A stretch of 64,000 nt of DNA from Rebecca billardiae RCC1528 (taxonomy: Eukaryota > Haptophyta). The notes under the pieces were generated by a model. That model was not told where the DNA came from. It made no database searches and was given only the letters and a program-made list of their open reading frames with translations. Shown piece after piece: positions 32,132 through 42,803 of the stretch. Every line of letters starts with the position of its first letter. The first letter of the stretch is position 1. The stretch lies in the NCBI GenBank assembly GCA_965240325.2, contig OZ251247.1:930001-994000 (forward strand). Direction: 5' to 3'. A program made the position numbers and the translations under genes.

Positions 32132-34711
32132 TGGCTGTTCAGTTGACGCCGACCACTCGCGTGCGGCCTGTGTATCATAGAAGGAGGAGCGCTCCGATTG
32201 TTCTGCCAAACGCGCTGAGCGCGCGGGGACACGTGTACACAACCCGTTGTTGCTGACTGCTTCCGTTCCCGCGCAGCTGTTGGGGTGTGAGCGGCTGACG
32301 AGCCGGTTGCGGCGTCCTCGGCGAGCGAGGGGTGTGCGTGCGCCGTGGCGCCTTGGTCTGCGGCGCCCTTGGTACCGCGCCGCCGGCCCCGCTCTGCCAC
32401 GGGCACGACCGGGCGGGATACCGAGGAGCCGAGCCATCTTTAAAAGCAGGCGACCATCCCGCGAAGGGCGCAGTTCGCTTGCTACTCCGACCTACGGCCG
32501 AACGCTGCCGCAGCGACCCTGTAACGCGCGCAGATCGGCGCCTGGTCCACCTGGTCCGTACGAAAGCTGACTTTGCTACACGTGGCATGTAACTTCGATG
32601 GCCTTCGGCGATTAGGGTTGTGTCGGCCTGGGACGGGACGGAGGCTGGATGGATGGCACAGCCCAACGGCGCTGCCGTGCGCCGCGCCGCCAGGGGCGAC
32701 GAGTCGACTCTGCCCCACTGGGCTCTGGCCGGCAGGCGTGTGACTTCCCTCGCGCCACGGTGCTTGAGGTTCGTGTTGCTGGGTCAACGCGCCATCTTCT
32801 GAGCGGCGCTGCGAACGCGGTCTGGGGGCTCTGCGTGAACGCGAATGCTGGAGCGTGCGTATGCAAGCTGGCTTCCTCAATCAGAGGCAAGCCGATGCGA
32901 ACGAGCAATCGCCTTCTCTTGGCGGGGTTGCGACGCGCGACGCGCGTCGTGGGGCCATGCGCTGCGCACTGACACGCGCGAGAACAAGCCCGCGCCGTAC
33001 CCGGCAGGCAGTCTGAAGTCGGCCTCGCACCCAGGGGGTTGAAGCTCAGAGTTGCAGCGGCGAATTGGCACCGCTCGCGGATGACGCCCTACTACAGTAC
33101 GCCATGGTGAGAACTCTGGTGGCGCAGTACCAGGAAGGTTCGATCGCACAGGTCGAGGCGCGCGTAGCTGAATTCAGTGATGAGCCGCAGCGGGCAACAG
33201 CATGGGTTCGGCCTGTGCCACGGCTGGCGTGGACGCAGCCGCGCGATCGCGCGGGACGAGGTCGAGGCGCGCAGCACCTGGGTCATCAGCCGCTAGTAGT
33301 ACAGTGCGCTGTCCCTGTGCGAGCGACGCCTTCTACCGCGACCGGGCGCCGCATCGTGCGCGCAACCCCCACTAGTGGAGGACCTTGTCCATATGTGGCG
33401 GTGCAGGCCCTACCGGTACCAGTACCAATCGTCATGTTGACGTGGACATGGGAGGTTGGCTGTGGACGACGATGAACCGTCGTCGCACTTTGTTCGGCCC
33501 GTTGAAGCAAACCCTGGCACCGGCGCACAGCGGCTTCAAAGGGCCCAGCCAGTGGAGGACGCGCGTGCTGGAATTGCTGAGCTGCGGTGCATGCCGAGGG
33601 CAGACGTGGCGGTGGCGGGCACGGCGCCGTCGCAAGCCGTGGAGCTCGTCCGCAGCCGTGAAGGACCCGCACGCGGCTCTTCCATCGTCGGCTGGCGTTC
33701 GGCGTGGCGTTCATGCGCGCGTGTGCACGTACGTGCGTGCGCGCTCTCAATCACAACATCGCAAGGCAGGCCTGCCACGAGGGGGGCTGGCCGGACGGAA
33801 AGTTCGGGCTCTGGCTCGTGTGGAATTGAAGCAGGCCGGTAGGCGGCGCCAGCATTACAGCACACGCGCGCACCTCAGCTTCAAGCCGCTGGCTTGGCTG
33901 TGCAGCGCAGCCTGGGCGCAGAGCGCGCGCGCCCACCCCTCGCCCGCCGTGGTTCACCCTCGGGGCTCCACAATGAACCAATGAAGGGTTGGTTCCCACT
34001 ACGCATGCCTGCCGCCCTGCCGCGTGCGCACCGGCTTGCACCGATGAGCCGGGGCGGGGCGCGCGCCGCGCACGGTGGCGTGGCTGCTGGCTGCTGGCGT
34101 GTGGCAGCCAAGCGCACAGCCCGCGTGCGCCCAGGTCACTCACTCGCGCGAGGAGCTCGTAAGGGACGCGATGTCCGCGGCGCGCCGACGGACCGCAGCA
34201 TCCACGGCAGCGCTCAAAGCGCTCGAGCGGCGGCCGAGTGGGACGGGCGGCTGCGCTCGCGCCCGTCCGCCGCCGGTCACACGAGCCGCAGCGCGCGCAC
34301 ACTGTGTGTGACGCGCGTTTCTGCGGGGAGCGGCGCCGGCGGGCTCTCGGCGGAAGGAGCGGCGAGTGCCATGATGCTCGCCGGCTGGCGTGCGCGGCCG
34401 CGCTGGGCGTGCGGCTCGGGGCCATCACCGGAGCGGCGCAAGCCGCCATCGCCCATCGCCGCCATCAAATCGCCCAACGCCCGTCGCCCATTGGCTTCCG
34501 CGCACGTTCAATTATCGTAAATAGCGCGGGCGTGTCGCTCGTCCTATTCGGCGTCGGACGAATTTACCCGCGCGTCGTGCGGTACGGCCTGGCGCGGCGG
34601 CGGCCGTCGCGCCGCGCGCCGCGCTCGCGCTGTCCTGGCTGACGCGGCGTCGGCGGCGCGCGCGCGCGCGCGCGCGCAGGCCCGCGCCGCCGCTGCCCTC
34701 CCTCCGCGCCC
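32132..34711. other. Gene-poor region upstream of the oxidoreductase
   Basis: About 2.6 kb of mixed composition. A frame at 33104-33475 (MVRTLVAQYQEGSIAQVEAR...) is moderately protein-like but short and unrecognised. Nothing else can be supported; the last few hundred bases should hold the promoter of the next gene. Confidence 0.45.
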
Positions 34712-36233
34712 ATGTCCGCCTCCTCCGTCCCGCTCGCCGCGATCGGCGTCGGCGCGGCCGCGGTCGGTCTGTGCGCCCTGCTGCGCGTGCGCGCGGCGCG
34801 CAAGGCCAGGCCGGGCGCGCGCGGCGCGGGCGCCGGCGGCTCGACCGCGCCGATCGTCTCTGTCGCACCACACAACATCTCCAAGCTCGCGTCCATGAGC
34901 GCGGCCGACATGTGCGCGCGGCGCGCGCGGCGCGCGCGCGGCGCGATGCGCGCGGACGCGGCGCGCGCTGAGCTGAGCCGAGCCGCGGCGCGCGCGCGCA
35001 GGACGGTGAAGAACCTGCCGCCGAAGGACAAGGGGTTCGTGGGCGTGTGCATCGCCGGCACCGGCCGCATCGCCGAGGTGCACGCGCGCGCCATCCTGGG
35101 CAACCGCCGCGCGCGCCTCGTGCACGTGGTGGACGTGCTGGGCGACCGCGCGAAGGCGTTTGGGGCCAAGTACGGCTGCGTCACCTACTCGACGGACGTG
35201 GCGCAGGCGTGCCAGGACCCGGCGGTGGACGCGGTGATGGTGTGCACGCCCACGCAGTTCCACGCGCCCGTGTGCAAGGTCGCCGCCGAGTACGGCAAGC
35301 CCATCTTCTGCGAGAAGCCCGTCGCCGCGCTCACGGACGAGCTGATCAAGGTCTACAGGCACGCGGCCGCGTGCGACGTGCCGCTGCTGTGCGGCTTCCA
35401 CCGCTCGTACGACCCCAACTTTGCGGAGGTGGTCGAGCTCGTGCAGTCGGGCGCGCTGCCGGGCGTCTCGCTGCTCAAGTCCACGTCGCGCGGTGCGCGC
35501 GGCGCGGCGCGCGGCGCGGCGGGCGCGGGCGACGCCGCCGTCGCCGCCGCCGCCGCCGCCGGCGCGCTCGTCTCAGCTCACTGGAGCGCCGGGCCGCGCT
35601 CGGCGCCGCCCGCGCCCGCCGCGCGCCGCGCCGCGCGCAGACCACCCGCTGCCCTCGTTCGAGTTCCTCAAGAAGGGCGGCGGCGAGCTGCTGTACGACT
35701 TCACCGTGCACGACTTTGACCAGCTGCTCTGGCTCACCGGCGACGGCGCGGACATGCCCGCCGCCGTGTTTGCGGCGGTGGGCACCTGCCTGCAGGAGCT
35801 CAAGGGCTCGGGCGTGGACGACACCTGCCTCGTGGTCGTCAAGTTCAGCTCGGGCGCGCTGGCGTGCATCGACAACTCGCGGTTCGCGCCGTACGGGTAC
35901 GACGCGCGGTGCGAGGTCTTCGGCCGCGGCGGGATGGTCTCGATGAACAACCCGTCCACCTCCGCCGTCATCCTGCAGTCCAACAGGCAGGGCGCGCTCG
36001 GCGGCGCGGTCGACGAGTCGTTCCCGCAGCGGTACGCGCAGGCGTATGCCAACCAGGCGGACCACTTCCTCGACATCTGCATGTTCGGCGCGGCGGAGAA
36101 GGTGACCTTCAAGCACGCGCTGCTCGTCAACCTGCTCGCGGACGCGGCGATGGAGTCGAAGAAGAAGGGCGGCTTCGTCGACTTCAAGGCGTTCGCGCAG
36201 GCCAAGATGGCGGCGGCCGGCTTCCCGATGTGA
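34712..36233 (+). CDS. Gfo/Idh/MocA-family oxidoreductase (inositol dehydrogenase-like)
   Basis: Three exons: 34712-34911, 35002-35492 and 35641-36233, 427 aa. The 90-nt first intron is a multiple of three and stays open, but reading through it would add an Arg-rich insert; splicing gives SAADMTVKNLPPKDKGFVGV. The 148-nt second intron must be removed to join STSR to DHPLPSFEFLKK. An N-terminal hydrophobic segment (about 5-25) suggests a membrane anchor or targeting signal. The NAD(P) fold starts at GTGRIAE (G86-x-G88), the catalytic-lysine motif EKPVA is at 171-175, and the HDFDQLLW active-site segment begins at H254. The family oxidises sugar or inositol hydroxyls; inositol 2-dehydrogenase is the closest resemblance, with substrate uncertain. 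Length is slightly above the usual 330-350 aa because of the N-terminus. Confidence 0.87.
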
Positions 36234-36900
36234 GCGCTGCCGTGAGCGCGGCAGCGCGGCAGCGCCGCAGCGCGGCAGCGCCGCAGCGTGCCAGCGCGCA
36301 CGCGTGCGCATGCACCGAGCATGCACGCACCCTGTGCATACAGGCAGACGGGCGCTCTCGCGGAAGGGCGCCCGCCCGGCGGCGCGGGCTGCGCGCGCCG
36401 CTGGCACGGTCCCGCGTGACGCCTGCGCCGGACGCGGCGGCCGCGCGCTCAGCGCTGCTCTGTGCTCAGCGGCAGCCGCGTCGTGGGCGCGCTGCGCGCA
36501 GTCGTCTGCTGATTTGGCGCCCGCGGGCGGCGCGTAGCCAGCGCGGGCAGCAGCGCCCGCGCCGCCGCGTCAGCCGTGAGTGTGGCGCCGTGCGCATGCC
36601 GCGCAATAAGCGGATAACGCGGATATGCGCCTGTCGTCAGCTGCGGCGCGCGCTGCGAGCCCAGCCACCGTTCCGCATCAGTAGTGCGTGACGACAGTCA
36701 TTGTCATCGTCAGCCCCGTACCGTATTCATTTTGAATTTGTTCAGCATCAGTCGTCGATCTAACCAACTCGCGCGTGCGCCGCGAGTTGGGCGCGCTTCA
36801 TTCGAGTTGGGCGCCCGAACGATGGCCGTGGCCCGTTGAGCAGGCAATCGTCGTCCTCGTCACGACGGCCCTCCCCCCCGCCGCCCGACGCCCGCCGAGC
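36234..36900. other. Intergenic region
   Basis: Starts with short GCAGCGCGGCAGCGCC-type repeats (about 36240-36290) just after the oxidoreductase stop. An inverted CGCGAGTTGGGCGC-like motif lies near 36776-36812, before the next gene. No gene seen. Confidence 0.45.
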
Positions 36901-37443
36901 ATGCGCGCCGCGCGCTCCCGCGCGGTGGGCGCGGCGACGCTCGCGGCGCTCCTCCTCGGCTGCGCCGCCGCGCCGCCCTCGCCCGCCGTGCGCGGCGGCT
37001 GGGAGGTGCGGTACGTGCCGGGGCGCGCCGAGCTGCCGTGGTTCCACGGCGGCCCGATCGACGGGCGGATCTGCGACGTGGCGGCGGAGCCGACGATGGT
37101 GGCGCGGCAGCGCGAGGCGCTCCAGGCCGCCACCGCGCTGCGCCTCGCGCCGCACGCCTTCGCCGCCACCTCGCTCGACGCGCGCTCGGCGCTGTCCCAC
37201 CTCGTCGCGTGCCCGCGCGGGCGCGCCGCGCAGCCGGGCGCGTGCCGCGTGGAGCCGATCGAGCCGCTGCACGCGTTCGGCCGGCACCCGTTCGCCGAGG
37301 TGGGCTGCCTGCTCGGCGAGCGCGCCACCGGCGTCTCCGAGGTCACCATCTTCGACATCGACTACCTCGTGCTCGCGTCGCGCTGCGAGCAGGAGCAGCC
37401 GCCCACGCAGCCGCCCACGCCGACGCCCGGCCTGCGGCTGCCG

Positions 37444-37475
<32 letters not shown>

Positions 37476-38079
37476 GCCGCCGCCGCGCGTGCACACGGGG
37501 CGCTCGCTGCTCTTCGACGCGGGGTGCTCCGTGTGGGGCCGCGGCAAGCGCGGCACCCAGCCGCTCCCGCCGCCCGGCCAGTCGCTGGGCGCGTCCGCGC
37601 TCGGCCCGTCGATGCCGCTGTTCATGCAGCTGTACGCGCGGCAGTGCGTGCACTTCGACGCGATCTACGGGTGGGAGGCGCGGACGTTCGAGCCGAACAA
37701 GTGGTGGCAGCACGTGCCCGCGGACGTGCGCACCAAGCTGCACTTCTACAACGTGCCCATCACCAACGGCGGCCCCGCCGACCCGCTGCTCGCCATCGGC
37801 CTCGTGGCGCGCGTGGACGACTTTGTGGTGCTCAAGCTCGACATCGACACGTACGACGTGGAGCGCGCGGTGATGGAGGAGATCCGGACGAACGCGCGGC
37901 GGACGAACGCGTCGCTGCTCATCGACGAGCTCTTCTTCGAGTACCACTTCCTCACGCCCGCCGAGCCCAAGCTCATGCGCTTCTGGCCCACGCGCACGCG
38001 CGGCGGCTCCATCGACGACGCGATGGCGCTCATGCAGCAGCTGCGCGAGAAGGGCGTGCGCACGCACTTCTGGATCTGA
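36901..38079 (+). CDS. Conserved-looking secreted protein of unknown function
   Basis: Single exon, 392 aa. The ATG at 36901 opens a signal peptide (AATLAALLLGCAAAPPSPA). The body begins GGWEVRYVPGRAELPWFHGG and has four conserved-looking Cys-containing segments (ICDV, VACP, GACR, GCLLG). A Pro/Thr/Gly linker (about 170-200) separates it from a C-terminal half with FDAIYGWEARTFEPNKWW, LHFYNVPITNG, DDFVVLKLDIDTYDVE, LLIDELFFEYHF and a final VRTHFWI. The LKLDIDTxxVE and FDAIYGWE blocks recall a methyltransferase-like fold without the usual glycine-rich SAM motif. I know similar uncharacterised proteins from algae but cannot name a function. The Gly tract (37444-37473) is encoded by GGC repeats. 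Confidence 0.75.
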
Positions 38080-39968
38080 GGCGGGGGCAGGAGAGAGGGA
38101 GGGGAAAGGGGGCAGGGCGGGGCAGGGAGGGGCGGCACGCGCGGCCTGCGGGCGGCGGGTCTGGCGCACGGGCGGGCCAGCCGGGCGGCGGGCCGGCGCG
38201 GCGGCGCGGCGACGGCACGCCCGGCCCGGCGCGTGCGTGGGCGGCCACACCCGCTCTGACACCGGCTCTGCGCCACACGGGCAGCCGCGCTCCGGCTGCT
38301 GCACCAGGAAGCCCAGACAGCGTGCCTGCGTGCCGCCCGGGGTTCACTGCCGCTGTCTGCCGCTGCCGGCTGTGTGCCCACGTGACGCCCACCGCTCAGG
38401 CCCGAGCGACGGCAGAGCCAAGACAGTCGTACCGCGCCGGCCCGGGCGCGGCGGCGCGGGGGCCGGGACGACTGGACGAGTCGAGTCACTCGCGTCGGCC
38501 GGGCCCTGGCCCTGGCCCTGAGCGTGCCGGCCGTCGGGCCAGTCTGACGACCTGCGCGCCGAGTATAGTCGAACGTCGATCGTCGTCATTTACTATACAT
38601 ATCATCATCGATCGTCCTCGTCGTAATTTATATCGATCGCTTATTCGCGTCGCCCCGCGCCGCGGGCGCGCGGCGACGGCACGGCGGCCAATAATATATA
38701 TATCGTCACGACTGCGCTGATGACATACACTTAGCTACTGACTGACGAGTCGCACGTACTCGTCGCAGTAGTCGATATGACGATATATCTGCGCTGTGCG
38801 CGTTATTCGCCCTGCCGCCGGGCGAATGCCGTCGCGAACCTAAGGACGGCGAACCAGTCAACATTGACTCGGTTCTGACAGTGAGTCGGGGCCCCGCGCC
38901 CGCCCGGGCGGACCGGGTCTAAGCAGTGCCGTCCGTGGCAGTGGTCAACCGCAGTGGTAAAGAGGGTTCAGGAAAGGTTGTGCCCCCGGCTTCAGCGGGT
39001 ACCCAGTGGCGGCATGCCGCCCGGCTCGTCGCCCCAGCGCACCTCGCCTACTGTGAGCGCTCAGAGTCCCGGCGTCATCGCCGGATCGTCCGGCGGGGTG
39101 GATGCCGGGCAAGTAGACACCGATTGGAAGGGCATGCGCTGCATCGGCATGCTGTCATCTGTCGTCTCTGCCACCTTGTCCTCGACGCGCAGTCTGCACG
39201 GCAGAAAAAAGTTACAGCTTGCACGTGCTAGCTGCCGACGTTGCACGCCCGAAATAGGTGTGTGTGCGTGCTGACGCCGCTGGAGTAGCAACGCGCAGCG
39301 CTTTGGCCCTGGTAGAGAAGAGCCGAGCGGCTGATGCGTCCTGTAGCTGCTCTCATTTCTATTTTGAACCGTGCACGCGATGACGATCGGCATCCGATGG
39401 CTGCCACGTTGCTCACGGTGTATGGCTTACAGGCTGTCGTGAGAGGCGAGTGCCAGAGGCCGGTCTGCCAGAGGCGGCTACCGTCCGGGCTGGACGGTGG
39501 GTATGGGGCGATGCTACTGGGGCCTCTACTCTAGCGACGCTCAGGCCCGACAGCGGCGCGTGGCGTTGCGCTCATCGCTATTTCAAGCGGCCATCGGCCG
39601 GGCGGTCGCTGCTGGGGCACAACCTTTCCTGAACCCTCTTTAACTGGTCCGACGGTGCCTGCCGGCGGCACCGTCTCACCGCCGCCTCCGCCGCGCGGGT
39701 CCGCCCCGGGCATGAACAGTCGACGTCGTCTGAATCGGGTCCGCCGGTCGGCTCCCGTGGGCAGGCATGCAGGCAGGGGCGCTGCAGACCACGACCCCGG
39801 ACCGCTCCATCCGCCAGGCGTTTGGCACTGCGCAGAGTGCGCAGACAGACAGACAGAAATGCCGAGTAGAGGCGCGCGGTGCGTGCGCGCGTGCCGCCCT
39901 CCCTCCTTCCTCGGCACGCGCGCGCGCGCGCGCGCGCGCGCCGCGCCGCGCCGCGCCGGGCTGGGCGT
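38080..39968. other. Intergenic region with a low-GC island
   Basis: Between two genes. 38560-38800 is strikingly AT-richer, with repeated CGATCG/ATATAT-type motifs. The inverted repeat at 38958-39642 is listed separately. No gene recognised. Confidence 0.5.
38958..39642. mobile_element. Possible MITE with 29-bp inverted ends
   Basis: TAAAGAGGGTTCAGGAAAGG and the following bases through 38986 have their exact reverse complement at 39614-39642, about 630 bases apart. The inside has no ORF of note. Flanks just outside share GC-rich similarity (GGACCGGGTC-like, near 38910 and 39700), so the true ends may lie further out. Size and structure fit a small non-autonomous DNA element. Confidence 0.5.
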
Positions 39969-40038
39969 CAGAGGGTACCCCTCAGAGGGTACCCCTCAGA
40001 GGGCACCCCTCAGAGGGTACCCCTCAGAGGGCACCCCT
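39969..40038. repeat. 14-bp minisatellite, five units
   Basis: Five units of CAGAGGG(T/C)ACCCCT, with the variable base in the order T,T,C,T,C, followed by a partial unit. The array abuts the stop codon (TCA at 40038-40040 read from the minus strand) of the gene at 40038-41033, so it would start its 3' UTR. GGGTACCC is itself palindromic. Confidence 0.9.
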
Positions 40039-41033
40039 CAGAGCATCGCCCCGGCCGACGGCGGCGCGCTCGGCGCCGACGGCGGCGCGGGCGGCGCGCG
40101 CCGCGCGGCGGAGGCCGCCGCGGCGCCGAGGGCGAGGAGCGCGAGCAGGCCGACGGAGAGCACGAGCAGCGCGGGCACGCCCGCGCTGCCGCCCTCGCGC
40201 GCGGCCGCGCCCGCTCGCGCGCCGAGCGCGGGCTGCTGCGCGACCACGCGCGCGCCGCGCTTGGGCGGAGGGCTCGGCGGCGGCGGGCTTGGCGACGGCG
40301 GCGGCGGCGGCGGCGGGCTTGGCGAGGGCGGCGGCGGGGGCGGCGGGCTGGGCGAGGGCGGCGGGGGCGAGGCGGGCGGCGCGGGCGGCGGCTTGGGCAC
40401 CGGCGACGGCGGCGCGGGCGGCGAGGCGGGCGGCGCGGGCGGCGGCGACGGCGATGCGGGCGGCGAGGGCGGCGCGGGCTTGAGCGGGCACTCGCCCTCG
40501 GACATGCGCGCGCAGAGGTCGATGACCTGCTGCGCCTGCCAGGGCCACGGGTCGCGCCCGCCGAGCAGGTTGTGCTTCACCGAGTTGCGCACCGCGTACG
40601 CGTTCAGCTTCGTGTTCACCTCGGGGTGCGCCGCGTTGAGCAGCGACGCGACCGAGCAGCTGGTCGCAGACTTCCACTCGTCGCCGAGCGCGTTGGTGGC
40701 GGGGCGGCCGCCGTTGCGCTCGGCGCCGAGCGTGAGCACGTCGCGCAGCGTGTAGTCCTCCGGCCACCCCGTCGCGCCCGTCGGCAGCTGGAAGTACTCG
40801 GTGTACACCGCCGCCGGGTCGACGGTGGTCGCCGCCCAGTGCGACGGGTTGGCCGCCCAAAACTCGGGCGGGCAGCTCGAGAACGGGTCGCGGAAGCCGG
40901 AGACGGCGAGCGCGCGGCGGGGCGCGGGCGCGCCGTTGGAGGCGGCGCCCGCGCCGGCCGGCGGCACGTGCGCGCTCGCGCGCGCGGCGGCACCGAGCAC
41001 GAGCAGCGCGGTGCACCCCGACGTCCTCGCCAT
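40038..41033 (-). CDS. Ser/Pro-rich single-pass surface protein
   Basis: Single exon, 331 aa, ATG at 41033-41031. Order: signal peptide (about 1-21, ALLVLGAAARASA); extracellular domain (about 45-175) starting FSSCPPEFWAANPSHW, with LRDVLTLG, SVASLLNAAHPEVNTKLNAY and ARMSEGECP; a long PPSP/SPPPP linker (about 180-255) typical of hydroxyproline-rich cell-wall or scale glycoproteins; one membrane helix (ALLVLSVGLLALLALGAAA); and a short tail. The CxxEFWxxNPxxW start and the LLNAA...KLNAY block recall the TQGFWKNHPEAW-type domain of secreted proteins, in inference only. Likely an extracellular-matrix or surface glycoprotein. Confidence 0.8.
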   Translation of the reverse strand: MARTSGCTALLVLGAAARASAHVPPAGAGAASNGAPAPRRALAVSGFRDPFSSCPPEFWAANPSHWAATTVDPAAVYTEYFQLPTGATGWPEDYTLRDVLTLGAERNGGRPATNALGDEWKSATSCSVASLLNAAHPEVNTKLNAYAVRNSVKHNLLGGRDPWPWQAQQVIDLCARMSEGECPLKPAPPSPPASPSPPPAPPASPPAPPSPVPKPPPAPPASPPPPSPSPPPPPPPSPSPPPPPPPSPSPPPPSPPPKRGARVVAQQPALGARAGAAAREGGSAGVPALLVLSVGLLALLALGAAAASAARRAPPAPPSAPSAPPSAGAML

Positions 41034-42803
41034 CGCGGAACTTCCTTTGGGCGGCGGCGGGCGCGACGCGCCCGAAGCCGGCGGCGTGCGGCGACCACCT
41101 TTCGCGGCTCGGATCTCCGCGGATCAGTCCGGGAGACGACGGTTACGCGGGTTAATTGGCTTGCTGCCCGCCTGCCAGCTTCCTCCCGGACCAAGCGTGA
41201 CGAAAGGGCGACGACGTCCGCTTGCACGTGAAAGGGGCACCCTGGATGGACGTGCGCGGCCGCGGTCTCCTCTCCTCTCGTTAGCACGCCTCGCCTGCCG
41301 ACTTGCCACGCCACACCACTCCTCGGCCAAGAGCCGTTGCCTGCACCCTTGCGCGAGTGCGCGCGGGGACAGACGGACAGACAGACAGGCACTGCGTCCT
41401 CGCCCTCTTTCCGGCGAGCGCGCACCTGGCTCGTGCAGCACACCCCGGACGAAGGGAGCCACTACGCCAGCGCATGCCCGCACGCCGCCCGGACGACTCG
41501 GCTCGGGCCGCACGGACCGCAGCCATCACGCGCGCCGGCACCGCGAGTGCGCACGGCCGAGCGCGCGCGCTGCCGCGGGGGAGAAGCCCGTGCTGGCCGC
41601 GCTGGACAAGCGCGCGCCGGGGCCGCGCGGCCGACGCCTTGGCGCGACGCCGGCGCGTGCGTGCTCGCCATGGGCGCCACACCACGGCGCATGTGTCCAC
41701 TGCCGCGGCAGTTCCCACGCGCAGCGCAGCTCCCCCGCTCCCCTGCGGCGCATGCGCCCCAGCCGACGCGTCCCCCACCCGGCGCGCAGCGCACTGCCGT
41801 CCGAGGGGTCGTCGTCCGAGGGCGAGGGCGCGGCACGTGCTCGCACGGCGTGCGCGTTGCGTGCTCTCGCGATCTGCCCACCGCGCCCTGACACCAATCC
41901 GTGCCTCAGAATCGGCCCGCGCCGGCGGGGCTGCGCGGACGGCACGCATCGCACGCGTGCGGGCGGCACGGGCGGCACGGGCCATGTGGCGTGTCCGGTC
42001 GCTGTGCCTCCGCGCACCCGCTGCGCGGCGGGCATGCGCAGTAGACAAGGAGTGAGCTGCGCGTGGCTGAGGCACTATGGACGTGCACATTCGATGTGGC
42101 ATCCCATCCCATCTCGACCGCCTTGGAGCGCACGCCAGTTCGACCGGCGGCGGCGGCCGCGCCGAGTGGCCGCGCCGAGTACTCACTGTAGTACTCTCAG
42201 TCGGGCGCATGCCCGGTGTCGCGAGCGGTGCGGGGCAGCGCAGATACGCACGGGTATGAGCTACTTGTGTGCACTGTGCTTCTCATCCACGCGCGCCTCC
42301 TTGGCTCGCGCATGCACTGCGCGATGAGTAGTGCAGCAGCCCGCGGCGCGCTGCGCAGCCGGAGTCGCCATCCGACGCCCGCCCGGGGCGGCGCACGGCG
42401 GCACGGACTTGGACGGACCCGGGGCGGGTGGGCCGCCATGGCAGCCCATGGCTGATATGAAAAAAATAATCTGCACGCACGCAGCAAGCTGTCAGCGAAT
42501 GACGATGCGCGCGTGATCATCATCGACGCGATGCGCGCGACGAATAAATGATGTCGTTTTAATTGACGACGCGAATGTACGACATATACGCGACGCGTCG
42601 TCGCGTATCGCGTCGTCATGGCGTACGTCAGTACCGTCACGCGATATCGTGATCTCGGATCTACCTGTAATCTGATCGATGTATACCGCCTTCGTCATTA
42701 TGACGTATACTGAGTTTATTGATACACTCCGCGACGCGGCCCGTTTGCAGCCGCCAGGGCGGCCGATGCGGCGGCTGGCGCCCAGCCGGCGGCACCCCCG
42801 TGC
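41034..42803. other. Intergenic region
   Basis: Upstream of the gene on its left and downstream of the one on its right. 41360-41395 has GACAGACGGACAGACAG-type short repeats. 42480-42740 is AT-richer with palindromes such as TACGCGAC-GCGTC-GTCGCGTA near 42588. No gene recognised. Confidence 0.5.

Noticed and set aside
33104-33475. Possible small gene starting MVRTLVAQYQEG
   Set aside because: Short, no recognised domain, and the second half turns into Arg/Pro-rich composition; mentioned only in the intergenic description.
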